A stretch of 64,000 nt of DNA from JAFGGG01 sp964638895 (GCA_964638895.1 CAZWYY010000011.1:1-64000), one strand, 5' to 3'. Counted from the stretch's first letter, positions 17,477 to 26,752 are shown. The notes: generated by a model from the letters alone, not told the origin. Translations and numbers: made by a program.

Positions 17477-17584
17477 TTATTGCTTTTCCGCAACAAGATG
17501 TTCCACATTGTCATACAAAGCCGCTGCTTTATTATATCTTTTTGCGGCGTACGGCAATTCTTTTCCCTTTTTATACCTTTTCAT
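17477..17584 (-). CDS. Candidate small basic protein (35 residues) in the copper operon
   Basis: In the 150-base gap between the YHS-reductase stop (17587) and the ATPase start (17436) there is an ATG at 17584 opening a 35-codon frame to TAA at 17477. The product begins MKRYKKGKELPYAAKR and ends DNVEHLVAEKQ: strongly basic at the front, amphipathic helix-like at the back, with no Cys, His cluster or TM segment. A GAGG lies 12 bases upstream, inside the preceding gene. It is below normal gene-calling cut-offs. Its placement suggests a small operon protein, but chance cannot be excluded. Confidence 0.4.
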   Translation of the reverse strand: MKRYKKGKELPYAAKRYNKAAALYDNVEHLVAEKQ

Positions 17585-17586
17585 AT

Positions 17587-18711
17587 TTAGTCTTGCCTCT
17601 TGTTCGCCAAATACTCGCGGACCTTAAGTGCCGCCTTGGCGCCCTCTCCCGCGGCGATGATTATTCTTTTCCCGAACACGTCGGTCACGTCCCCGCAGGC
17701 GAAGATCCCCCGGATATTGGTGGCGCAATCATGGTCGATAATTATTTCCCCGTTTCCATTTATGCCAAGCAAATCATTGCAGAACTCGGTGTTGGGCAGA
17801 AATCCCACCTGGATGAACACCGCCTCGCACGGAACACGTGATTTCCGGGGGGTGTCTTCGGCCTGTATTACCAGCTCTTCAATACCGTCCCCTCCCACAA
17901 TCTCCAGAACATCATGCCCCTGGATCACCCGGATCGAGCGTGCCCGCTCCAGGTGCGCTATATCCCTTTTATCCGCGATCAGGTTTCCCTTGGTAACCAG
18001 GGTAACCTCGCAGCCCAGATCGTCAAGCCTCAGGGCCGTCTGCGCACCGGAGTTGCCGCCGCCGATGACCGCGACCCTTTTTCCGGCCAGGAGCGACATA
18101 TCCTGCACGGAGTTATAAAAGACGCCCCGGCGCTGGAATTTGTCCTCCCCCGGTATCCCCAGTTTTCTCTGCTTCATACCCGTGGCCACGATGACCGCTT
18201 TGGTATGGACCGTGTCGCGTGATTTTGTTTTAAGCACAAACCCGTTATGTTCCGTGTCTCGCGTGATGTGTATTACCTCATCGATCTTATGGTCCAGGAA
18301 GTTTGTGTCTAAAAACTGGTTCTGGAATTTGTCGATCAGTTCCCTGCCCGTTATAAAATCGTATCCCATATAATTTTTTATTTTGGTGCTGTCCACGGCC
18401 TGCCCGCCGATATCCCTGGCGATCAGATAGGTATCGATTTTGGAGATGGCCGCGTAGACCGCGGAGGTAAGCCCGGCCGGACCGCCGCCGATAATGACAA
18501 GGTCGTAGGTATGCCGGTTTACATAGTTGTTTTGGTTTTTAAACTTCAGCAGGCAGCCTTTGGAGCAAAAATAGTAGGTGACAGCGTTAAAATTCAAAAC
18601 AAAACGGGTGTCACCCACTTCCATGTTGCATACGGGATCGATATGTGTGCCGTCCCCATGTCCTTGCGTTGCCTTCTGCGGCTTTCCTCTTTTTTCTTTG
18701 TCCTCGTTCAT
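17587..18711 (-). CDS. YHS domain-thioredoxin-reductase-like flavoprotein fusion without the CxxC
   Basis: The 374-residue protein starts with a YHS metal-binding domain (DPVCNMEV at 25-32, FCSKGC at 48-53). This is followed by a thioredoxin-reductase-like FAD/NAD oxidoreductase: GGGPAG at 75-80, IVATGMKQRKLGIPGE at 174-189, GGGNSG at 217-222, and FACGDVTD near the end. In real thioredoxin reductases a CATC disulfide follows the second block; here residues 199-204 read YNSVQD, so it cannot reduce thioredoxin in the usual way. Sitting between a SHOCT protein and a CopB ATPase, it may reduce or hand over a metal ion. The ATG at 18711 is preferred because an AGGAG lies upstream and the longer versions add unrelated sequence. 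Confidence 0.8.
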   Translation of the reverse strand: MNEDKEKRGKPQKATQGHGDGTHIDPVCNMEVGDTRFVLNFNAVTYYFCSKGCLLKFKNQNNYVNRHTYDLVIIGGGPAGLTSAVYAAISKIDTYLIARDIGGQAVDSTKIKNYMGYDFITGRELIDKFQNQFLDTNFLDHKIDEVIHITRDTEHNGFVLKTKSRDTVHTKAVIVATGMKQRKLGIPGEDKFQRRGVFYNSVQDMSLLAGKRVAVIGGGNSGAQTALRLDDLGCEVTLVTKGNLIADKRDIAHLERARSIRVIQGHDVLEIVGGDGIEELVIQAEDTPRKSRVPCEAVFIQVGFLPNTEFCNDLLGINGNGEIIIDHDCATNIRGIFACGDVTDVFGKRIIIAAGEGAKAALKVREYLANKRQD

Positions 18712-18814
18712 ATGTTCGACATACTCCTTTCCTCCGGCGTGGTCGAACGCATACCGTTTTATCCGGCGGGCCGTGCTCTGGCGCGGCAGACCCACTCAAT
18801 CTGATCAGGATTGA

Positions 18815-19402
18815 TCAGAATATATCCTGCTTCAGCTTATCATACTCCTCTTTGGTGATCTCACCCCTGGCCAGCCTGGCCTTTAAGATCTCCGCCGGTG
18901 ACTGCGGTTCCCTTCTCTTGCGGTTAAGCAGCACCACCAGGGCAACCACTCCCCCGACCACCGCCAGGCCGAGGAGCATGAATATCCATCCTCCTCCGAG
19001 GAAAAAGGGATGCATGCCCCAACCGCCGCCGTATGCGCCCATCATGGGCATGAACCAGCCGTCTCCGTCATCCTTACCGGTGAGATAGTTGTATCCCATC
19101 AGGTAATGAGCGGAACGCAGGCTTTCCGAGCCCTCCCCACCCATCATGTTGTCCATCCATTCATGCTCCCGCAGGTCAAGATGCGCACTGCTCATCACGG
19201 CCTCGCCCAACTGTTCCAGAAGATCATCACTGACCTTATCTGGATTAATCAGGTTGTTTGCGTCTACGTGCTGTTCCGCGCGTATCCGGGCCAGAACCGT
19301 GTCTATACCTGCGGCCTGTTCCTCCCGGTCTGCGAAAGCCGTGGCCTGGACAACAGTCATGAAGACGACAAAACCGACAACAAATAAAGAAACTCTTTTC
19401 AT
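18815..19402 (-). CDS. Exported membrane-anchored SHOCT-domain protein
   Basis: The 195-residue product has a signal peptide (MKRVSLFVVGFVVFMTVVQATAFA), a region rich in Gly and Met (MGGEGSE, FMPMMGAYGGGWGMHP), a TM helix (IFMLLGLAVVGGVVALVVLL), and a C-terminal SHOCT motif (ILKARLARGEITKEEYDKL). SHOCT is a short helical module that often follows TM segments and mediates oligomerisation. The Met/His/Gly-rich stretch outside the membrane could touch copper, but that is inference from its place as first gene of the copper operon. The ATG at 19402 is preferred: GGGAGG precedes it and the signal peptide starts there. Confidence 0.75.
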   Translation of the reverse strand: MKRVSLFVVGFVVFMTVVQATAFADREEQAAGIDTVLARIRAEQHVDANNLINPDKVSDDLLEQLGEAVMSSAHLDLREHEWMDNMMGGEGSESLRSAHYLMGYNYLTGKDDGDGWFMPMMGAYGGGWGMHPFFLGGGWIFMLLGLAVVGGVVALVVLLNRKRREPQSPAEILKARLARGEITKEEYDKLKQDIF

Positions 19403-19453
19403 CCGTAACCTCCCACACAATGTTTTTATATTCACATCATTTGTGCTATCTAA

Positions 19454-19482
19454 AATATACTATACCCCGGTAGGGTAGACAA
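19454..19482 (-). promoter_or_regulatory. Copper-operon promoter with CsoR-like operator in the spacer
   Basis: On the minus strand TTGTCT (plus 19477-19482) and TATATT (19454-19459) are exactly 17 bases apart. The spacer carries TACCCTACCGGGGTATA, a GC-tract flanked by TA-rich ends. It closely matches the published Bacillus subtilis copZA operator of the copper repressor CsoR (TACCCTACGGGGGTAT as I recall it). Binding there would block RNA polymerase. The csoR gene itself is not in the window. Confidence 0.7.
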
Positions 19483-19551
19483 GATATTTTTTTTGTGGGT
19501 TTTGGTACAAATACTTATGTAAATGCACGCCTAAATCAAACCGCGATCTAC

Positions 19552-19580
19552 TTGACAGACAGATGCATCTAACTCAAAAT
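19552..19580 (+). promoter_or_regulatory. Candidate promoter of the hybrid kinase gene
   Basis: TTGACA (19552-19557) is followed after 17 bases by CAAAAT (19575-19580), four of six matches to a -10 box, about 60 bases before the ATG at 19641. The -35 box is perfect; the -10 box is weak. Confidence 0.4.
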
Positions 19581-19640
19581 ATATATAGCGATCTATGAAA
19601 TGTACGAGTTCGTATTCTTATATTCTTCAGAGAATAACTT

Positions 19641-22600
19641 ATGCAAAAAAACAGAGTCTATCAGGTACCAGGCTTTATAATTAATAACAAGATATATGAA
19701 AGCCCACGTTCCGCAATATTTAACGGAATCAATCAAAAAGAACATAATCTTCCCGTTGTAATCAAATTTTATAAGTCCGAACTCCTCACTCAAAATGAAA
19801 TCGATAAGATCGAGAATGAATACACATTATTAAAGAACCTGCATATACCCGGTATAATAACCCTCTATTCGATTGAGAACTATAATAACGGTAAAGTCTT
19901 CATTTTTGAAAACTTCGGTGCCATATCCTTGGCCGCTTATCTAAAAAAACAAATACCGGATATTAAAAATTTCCTGGAAATCGCGCTTAAAATTATTGAT
20001 ATTATCGCAGAAATTCATAAATCCAGTATCATTCATAAAAATATTACACCTTATAATATCTTAATAAATGAAGAAAATATGGAAATCAAACTCATAGACT
20101 TTGAAATCGCATGCAGGTTGAAAAGGGAAATGCGAAGCGCGATGAAGGCGGAAAAACTTGAGGGTTCGCTTTCCTATATATCACCGGAACAAACCGGAAG
20201 GATGAACAGAACGATTGATTACCGTACCGATTTTTACTCATATGGGATAACCTTATATGAAATGATTACCGGAAAGCTTCCGTTTGAGTCGAAAGACGCA
20301 CTGGAACTGGTGCATATGCATATTGCCAAGCTTCCGGCCGAACCCCACAAAGTGAACAGCAATGTGCCTGAAATATTATCAGCAATAATAATGAAGTTAC
20401 TGGCAAAAAATGCGGAAGACAGATATCAAAGCGAAAACGGTATCAAACATGATTTAATGACATGTCTGAAAATGCTTGACAGCAAAAAGCCGATAAAATT
20501 TTTTCATTTGGGCAAAATGGATATTGCGGAAACTTTTTATATACCTGAAAAGCAGTACGGAAGAGAACAAGAAAAAAAAATAATCATGAAAAATCTTGTG
20601 AGCGCCTACTCTTCCCGTTCAAAACCTAAAATAATTTTTATTTCCGGAATCCCCGGTATAGGCAAATCCTCTCTGATCAATGACATACATAAAATGCTGG
20701 TTGAAAAAAAATGTTATTTCATACAGGGGAAATACGACCAATTTAAAAAATCAATGCCGTTCAGCGCAATAATTGCGGCTTTCAGCGATCTGATAAACCA
20801 GTTATTGGCAGAGAAGGAGAATATATTGTCCAAATGGCAGGAAAAAATACGGAAGGCCATTGGAAACGGCGGAAATGCTTTAATTGAAGTTATTCCGCAA
20901 TTAAAGATGATTATCGGGGAACAACCTGTATTGCCGCAACTCTCGCCGCAGGAATCGGAAAACAGATTCGGCTATATCTTTCAGAATTTTATCAGCGTAT
21001 TTACCGGTGAAGAACACCCGTTATGTATATTTTTGGATGATCTTCAATGGGCGGATAAGGCGAGTATACATATTTTAAAAATCATTTTTAACGACAGCCA
21101 GTTACGGAATTTCATTTTTATCGGGTCGTTCCGGGACAACGAAATAACTGAGAATCATCCTTTAAATTCTTTTTTTGAATATTCAAAAACTGAAAAAATT
21201 GAATTCATTAATTTGAAACTAAAACCTTTGATGATTGAAGAAATAAATGAATTATTGTCTGATACGCTCCATTGCGATAGAGCCAAAGTAAATGAGTTGG
21301 CTGAAATAATAAAAATCAAGACCGGGGGAAATCCGTTTTTTATAATTGAATTTTTGAAATCTCTTTATGATCGTAAATTGATTTTTTTCAATAACGGATG
21401 GAACTGGGATGAAAACAAAATAAATCAAACGCAAATAACCGATAATGTCGTTGAGTTCATGACTGATAAAATAAGCAGGCTTCCCCCAAAAACCCAAAAG
21501 TTGATGAAAATCGCCTCTTGTGAAGGTATAAGCTTTAACTTGGACGTTGTCAGTATGATAAGCGGATTAAAGAAAGAAGAAACCTTTGGGGACTTGACTC
21601 AGGTAATAAACGACGGAATGCTGATTAAGCTGGAAACGGAATTCAGGTTTACTCACGATAGAATAAGAGAAGCGGTCTACGGCCTTTTAAAAAATAAACA
21701 AAGAATCAGATATCATTATCTTGTGGGTAATATATTATTAAACAATACATCAAAAGAAGAACTCAATGAAAACATATTTAATATTGTGCAGCAGTTGAAT
21801 TATACCGTTGAGATAATTACAAACAAAGACGAAAAAATTAATCTCGCTAAGCTTAATTTAAGCGCCGGGGCTAAAGCCAAATCGGCAACCGCTTATGATC
21901 TTTCCACGACATATCTTGAAACCGGAAGAAACCTGCTTCCGGAAGATTCATGGGACAAATTATACGATCTTAGTTTTTCACTCTACACTGAAGGTGGGGA
22001 AGCTGAATATTTAATCGGGAATCAACAGAAGGCGGAAGGATTGTTTGCGGAGGCACTTCGCAATGCAAAAGACAACCTTGATAAGATAAAGATTTTCGAT
22101 ATTCAAATTCCTCTTTACGTAGTAAACAATAAAATGTCTGCGGCTTTTGCGCAAGGGAGAAAAGCTCTTGCCCTGTTGGGATTAAACATGCCGAAGAAAG
22201 CAAATCCGCTGAATATTTTAATCAATCTTATCAAAGTGAAGAGAATCCTGAAATATAATAAAATCGAATCATTAATCAATTTGCCCGTAATGAGCGATCC
22301 GAAAAAACTCGCCGTGTGTAATATGCTAATACAGATGACCCTACCGGTGTATATTTCTTTTCCCGATTATCTTCCGATCATTATTTTTAAAACATTGAAT
22401 TTCTCTTTAAAGAACGGAAATTCCATTTATTCCCTCTATTCCTATGTGGCATACGGCTTAATACTATGTTGTTATTTAAATCAGATTGAGGACGGTTATA
22501 AATTCGGTTCCATGGCGTACCGGATGTTGGGGAATTTTGAAAGTAATTTTCTGAAATGTAAAATAATATTTATTTTCAGCAACACCATACGGCATTGGAA

Positions 22601-25600
22601 AAAATCGCTACATGAGGATATCTCTCTGCTTGAAGAAGGTTATAAAGCAGGTTTTGAAAGCGGTGACCTCTCTTTTGCCTCATACTGCATCAATCACAGC
22701 CTGGCGCATTCCATTTTTTGCGGCGAAACCCTTGTATCGACCAAAGAAAAAGCAAACAGATATTATGAGATAATCAGAAAATTTAAACAACGTGACGCTT
22801 TATACGCGTTCTTGTTGTTTTCCCAATTAATAAAAAATCTTTCCGGTATCACTCCGTCAAAATACGCGTTCAAAGGAGAATTATTTAATGAGGACAAAAT
22901 TATTCCGGAATGGAATAATACAAAAAATTATACCGATCTGGCCTTTTATACCGTATGCAAAGAGTTTATCCATTATTTATACGGCGATTATAAAACATGC
23001 CTAGAATACGCGGAACAAGGGAAAAAATACATGGGCGCCATATTGGGAATGTTGTATGTAAAGGAACATTACTACTATTATTCGTTGGCACTGCTTGGGG
23101 AATTCAATAATGTCAGCAAGTCAAAACAAAAAGTTTATCTGAAAATCATACATAATAATATAAAAAAAATAAAAAACTGGGCGGATCATTGTCCTGAAAA
23201 TTGCCTGCATAAGCTTTTGTTTGTTCAGGCGGAGTTGAAGGCAAAACTCGGCTTTATACAACAGGCGATGGAATTTTACGATAAAGCCGCCGGAGAAGCC
23301 GGAGAAAACGGATTTATTCATGAACAAGGAATGATACTGGAACACGCAGGTATCTTTTATAAAGCACTCGGCAGGGAAAAAATAGCACGCCTCTATTTCA
23401 ATGACGCATATCTGGCATTTAAAAAATGGGGGGCGAATATGAAACTCCATGAACTAAAATCAAGATATACAATTAATGAAAAAGTCCGGGATTATTCCCC
23501 TTTAGAAACAGGATACGCCGCATCCGATCTCGATTTAAACAGCATAATGAAATCAGCAACGGCCATATCCGGTGAAATCATTATGGAAAGACTTATCGGA
23601 AAACTGATCAAAATTGTCATGGAGAACGCGGGAGCGGAAAGAGCGGTGTTGATATTAAACAAAGACAACCGGTATGTCATTGAGGCAATGGGTCGAATAG
23701 GCAATGCAGAGGTAAAAAAACTAAACTCGGTACTCCTGGATAATTCGAATCTGGTACCGGAAACCATTATTCATTACGCCGCACGAACAAATAAAAGTGT
23801 CGTATTGAATAACGCGTATATGGAAGGATCATTCACAAATGACGATTTCATACGGAATAACCGAATAAAATCCGTTTTGTGTGTGCCTATTATCAACAAA
23901 GGAAATATTATCGCAATAATTTACTTGGAAAACAATCTGACCGCCGGCGTTTTCACGGAAGAAAGACTGCAGGTAATAAATATGCTTTTAGGCCAAATAG
24001 GAATATCCATCGACAATGCCTCATTATATGAGAAACTTGAGGATTACAGTAAAAATCTTGAGATAAAAGTGAAGGAGCGGACAATCGAACTTGAGGACGC
24101 GAATATAAAATTAAAAGAACTCGATGAATTAAAAAATGACTTTATCGCGAATATTACGCATGATTTCCGATCCCCTTTAACGGCAATCCTCAATGTCGCC
24201 GACCTGGAATTGAAATTAAAAAAATATGATCCGGATGCTTTAAAAACTATTTACAACGCGGCTGTCAGATTGCGTCATTCAATCGACAGGCTGCTTGAAA
24301 TTGCAAAGATGGATGTTTTGGGAATAAAATTAAATGTCAGAAAAGCAAACCCGGCGTTGTTATTACAAAAAATTATTGCCTTTTATTCTTCATCCGTTAT
24401 TGGTAGCGGTATAAGGATCATTCAGAAATTTAAAAAAACCGATATTAAAGATTTCTATACCGACACGGAAAAACTGGAGGAGATTATAGATAATATCCTT
24501 TCAAACTCGATAAAATACGTAAATCCGCAACATGGTGTGATTGCATTGGACTTGGTTGAAAAGCAAGATTCAATCGTTATTAGTATAGAAGATAACGGTA
24601 TCGGAATTCCGAAAAGCAAACTGGAAACCATATTCAACAGATTCGAACAAGCCCATGAAGAACAAAATGTCAAATACCACGGTACAGGAATCGGACTTGC
24701 GTTTGCACGGCAGCTGGCAGGATTTCTTAAGGGAATAATCTGGGCGGAATCGGGAGGAGAAGAAAAAGGCGCTAGATTTTTCATTGAAATGAAGAAGGGT
24801 CCGGATGTTTTTGATGAGAAAGATTTTTATATTAGTACGGACAGCCGTGAAGCCGGAAAAAAATACCGCCATAATGATATAAAAAAAATAATCCAGGCGG
24901 AAATTGAAAAGAACCAGGAAAAAAAGGAAATCGTAAAGATTTTCAATGAACTTAATGAATCCGGGGAGTTTGAATATAAAAAAGGAATTATCTTGATCGC
25001 TGATGATGATAAAATAATAAGGGAAATAGTAATGGGGTATTTAATGAATGACGGATACAGGAATTTTATTCTTGCCCCAAGCGGTAAACTCGCTCTTGAG
25101 GCGGTTTATGAGTATCCCCCGGATTTAATAATATGCGACTATAATATGCCAAACATGCGGGGAGATAAATTTCATAATGAGTTGATTGACAATCCGAAGT
25201 TCAAAGAAATTCCTTTTATCTTTTTATCTGCCGTAGCGAACAGAAATATAATCATCGAAAGAAAACAGAAAGGAGCAAGCGCATATCTAAAAAAACCGAT
25301 AGATGAAAAAGACCTTCTGTTGGCGGTCGATTTTCATATTAAAAAGTATTTTGAATACCTAAAATTGGCTCAATTGGCGACAATAGATGCATTAACCGGA
25401 TTGAATAATAAAAGAGCCGTTATAACACATTTAAAACGCGAACTGGCAATCAGAAAATACAGGGATTTGGTATTGATTTTCTTTGACCTGGATAATTTTA
25501 AAGAGATTAATGACAGATTCGGACACCAGGTAGGGGACAAAATACTGTCAACGATAGGCAAAATGGTAAAGGTGTCAATCCGGAACTATGATATAGTCGG

Positions 25601-26075
25601 GAGGTTCGGCGGAGATGGGTTCATTGTAATACTTCCCGAGACAAATCTGGAACAAGCCAAAATAGTAATAGCCGGTTTACAAAAAGCAATCATGAAAACA
25701 ACACTAACTGATAACAAAAAAAAGGCATTAATGAGTGCCAGTTTTGGAGTTTCTTCCTTAAAAGATAACGCCGCCTACATAGAAGAAATATTACATATAG
25801 ATAATCTTAAACAACTCTATGAAATAAAAAAAAATCATAAGGCCGATTGGAATCAAATAGAAAAAACCAAAGAAAGGATCGCCGAGGTGTTATTAAGAAT
25901 CGCCGACATATCATTATATAAGGCAAAACAAACACTCTGCAGCAGTTGCGGGTTCAGTTCTGAGAAAACTTATGTTTTTAATAAGAATCGATGCCCAAAG
26001 TGCGGAAGCAATGATCTACAAAAAGGAAGAAATAAAATTGTTTTTTTAAACCGGCCGGATTCTCATCCCACCTGA
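19641..26075 (+). CDS. Giant multidomain signalling protein: kinase-like, AAA/STAND, GAF, histidine kinase, receiver, GGDEF, zinc ribbon
   Basis: The 2144-residue protein begins with a Ser/Thr kinase-like domain (1-265). A predicted ATPase follows (Walker A GIPGIGKS at 336-343, Walker B LCIFLDDLQWAD), then a long helical TPR-like region. A GAF domain starts near 1290 and a histidine kinase has phospho-acceptor His1507 (NITHDFRSP), with N and G boxes. The C-terminal part holds a receiver (Asp1833), a GGDEF domain and a zinc ribbon (CSSCGFS...CPKCGSND). Such fusions are known from cyanobacteria and Leptospira-like spirochaetes as cytosolic multi-sensor kinases. Two active sites look altered: the kinase catalytic loop reads IIHKN (Asn134 for Asp), and the GGDEF motif reads GGDGF (1990-1994), so kinase and diguanylate cyclase activities are doubtful. 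The gene is much more AT-rich than its surroundings, suggesting horizontal origin. No clear ribosome site precedes ATG. Confidence 0.9.
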   Translation: MQKNRVYQVPGFIINNKIYESPRSAIFNGINQKEHNLPVVIKFYKSELLTQNEIDKIENEYTLLKNLHIPGIITLYSIENYNNGKVFIFENFGAISLAAYLKKQIPDIKNFLEIALKIIDIIAEIHKSSIIHKNITPYNILINEENMEIKLIDFEIACRLKREMRSAMKAEKLEGSLSYISPEQTGRMNRTIDYRTDFYSYGITLYEMITGKLPFESKDALELVHMHIAKLPAEPHKVNSNVPEILSAIIMKLLAKNAEDRYQSENGIKHDLMTCLKMLDSKKPIKFFHLGKMDIAETFYIPEKQYGREQEKKIIMKNLVSAYSSRSKPKIIFISGIPGIGKSSLINDIHKMLVEKKCYFIQGKYDQFKKSMPFSAIIAAFSDLINQLLAEKENILSKWQEKIRKAIGNGGNALIEVIPQLKMIIGEQPVLPQLSPQESENRFGYIFQNFISVFTGEEHPLCIFLDDLQWADKASIHILKIIFNDSQLRNFIFIGSFRDNEITENHPLNSFFEYSKTEKIEFINLKLKPLMIEEINELLSDTLHCDRAKVNELAEIIKIKTGGNPFFIIEFLKSLYDRKLIFFNNGWNWDENKINQTQITDNVVEFMTDKISRLPPKTQKLMKIASCEGISFNLDVVSMISGLKKEETFGDLTQVINDGMLIKLETEFRFTHDRIREAVYGLLKNKQRIRYHYLVGNILLNNTSKEELNENIFNIVQQLNYTVEIITNKDEKINLAKLNLSAGAKAKSATAYDLSTTYLETGRNLLPEDSWDKLYDLSFSLYTEGGEAEYLIGNQQKAEGLFAEALRNAKDNLDKIKIFDIQIPLYVVNNKMSAAFAQGRKALALLGLNMPKKANPLNILINLIKVKRILKYNKIESLINLPVMSDPKKLAVCNMLIQMTLPVYISFPDYLPIIIFKTLNFSLKNGNSIYSLYSYVAYGLILCCYLNQIEDGYKFGSMAYRMLGNFESNFLKCKIIFIFSNTIRHWKKSLHEDISLLEEGYKAGFESGDLSFASYCINHSLAHSIFCGETLVSTKEKANRYYEIIRKFKQRDALYAFLLFSQLIKNLSGITPSKYAFKGELFNEDKIIPEWNNTKNYTDLAFYTVCKEFIHYLYGDYKTCLEYAEQGKKYMGAILGMLYVKEHYYYYSLALLGEFNNVSKSKQKVYLKIIHNNIKKIKNWADHCPENCLHKLLFVQAELKAKLGFIQQAMEFYDKAAGEAGENGFIHEQGMILEHAGIFYKALGREKIARLYFNDAYLAFKKWGANMKLHELKSRYTINEKVRDYSPLETGYAASDLDLNSIMKSATAISGEIIMERLIGKLIKIVMENAGAERAVLILNKDNRYVIEAMGRIGNAEVKKLNSVLLDNSNLVPETIIHYAARTNKSVVLNNAYMEGSFTNDDFIRNNRIKSVLCVPIINKGNIIAIIYLENNLTAGVFTEERLQVINMLLGQIGISIDNASLYEKLEDYSKNLEIKVKERTIELEDANIKLKELDELKNDFIANITHDFRSPLTAILNVADLELKLKKYDPDALKTIYNAAVRLRHSIDRLLEIAKMDVLGIKLNVRKANPALLLQKIIAFYSSSVIGSGIRIIQKFKKTDIKDFYTDTEKLEEIIDNILSNSIKYVNPQHGVIALDLVEKQDSIVISIEDNGIGIPKSKLETIFNRFEQAHEEQNVKYHGTGIGLAFARQLAGFLKGIIWAESGGEEKGARFFIEMKKGPDVFDEKDFYISTDSREAGKKYRHNDIKKIIQAEIEKNQEKKEIVKIFNELNESGEFEYKKGIILIADDDKIIREIVMGYLMNDGYRNFILAPSGKLALEAVYEYPPDLIICDYNMPNMRGDKFHNELIDNPKFKEIPFIFLSAVANRNIIIERKQKGASAYLKKPIDEKDLLLAVDFHIKKYFEYLKLAQLATIDALTGLNNKRAVITHLKRELAIRKYRDLVLIFFDLDNFKEINDRFGHQVGDKILSTIGKMVKVSIRNYDIVGRFGGDGFIVILPETNLEQAKIVIAGLQKAIMKTTLTDNKKKALMSASFGVSSLKDNAAYIEEILHIDNLKQLYEIKKNHKADWNQIEKTKERIAEVLLRIADISLYKAKQTLCSSCGFSSEKTYVFNKNRCPKCGSNDLQKGRNKIVFLNRPDSHPT

Positions 26076-26147
26076 TCAAGTTTTAAATACCTGCTGCCTG
26101 CCCAACGATCGATATTTCCGTGCACACCAGGCGGTTGTCGAAAACTC

Positions 26148-26206
26148 TTGACTTTCAGGTCGGACATACGTATCTTCATTTTATTCCGGATTCGAAATAT
26201 CCGAAA
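26148..26206 (+). promoter_or_regulatory. Efflux-operon promoter and probable MarR operator
   Basis: TTGACT (26148-26153) and TATCTT (26171-26176) are 17 bases apart. Just downstream, TTCCGGAT (26184-26191) and ATCCGAAA (26199-26206) form an imperfect palindrome with one mismatch, near the expected transcription start. This is a good position for autoregulation by the MarR protein encoded at 26248. Confidence 0.55.
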
Positions 26207-26247
26207 TTAAATTATCCAGCCGGCGGCAAGCGGGCGACGGGAAGGCA

Positions 26248-26736
26248 ATGGATCGGGTAATGGATAACGAAATTCAACTGATCGAACTGTTTCATCATAT
26301 CAGCCTCAAGCTGCGGCATATGATGGGGAGTTTCTTTAAAAGAGCCGGCTTTTCCGTGACCGAAATATTCGTGCTTTTCAGTATGAACAGAAAAAAGACC
26401 AGCCGGGTTACGGAACTGGCCGAACGGATCGGCATCCCTACAAGCACGCTCACGGGGGTCATCGACCGCCTAGAGCAGCAGGGCCTGCTTGTACGCAGCC
26501 TTGACCCGGACGACCGCCGGAGTTTTATCATTTCGGCAACCCCAAAACTGGGTGATTTTATAGGCGACTGGATGCGGCCCTTGCAAAGCAGCTTGAAGAT
26601 CGCGTTCCACGCCATGTCCTCGCACAGGATTAAGCGTTTGCTGGCGGACCTGCGGTTTCTGCTCGGGCTTCTGGACGGGGAGCCTCCGCAGAGCCATTAT
26701 TCCGGCGGCCGGGCGGGAGATTTTGCGGATGTATGA
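26248..26736 (+). CDS. MarR-family transcriptional regulator
   Basis: The 162-residue protein has the MarR winged helix: SVTEIFVLFSMN, then TSRVTELAERIGIPTSTLTGVIDRLEQQGLLVRS, and the wing DPDDRRSFIISATPKL. It most likely represses its own operon, which encodes an outer-membrane channel, a two-subunit ABC exporter and a membrane-fusion protein, and is relieved by a toxic ligand. A palindrome sits between promoter and gene. A second ATG lies four codons downstream, but the first follows GGGAAGG. The next gene begins 16 bases after the stop. Confidence 0.88.
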   Translation: MDRVMDNEIQLIELFHHISLKLRHMMGSFFKRAGFSVTEIFVLFSMNRKKTSRVTELAERIGIPTSTLTGVIDRLEQQGLLVRSLDPDDRRSFIISATPKLGDFIGDWMRPLQSSLKIAFHAMSSHRIKRLLADLRFLLGLLDGEPPQSHYSGGRAGDFADV

Positions 26737-26752
26737 AAGGAAAGAGAGAGAC

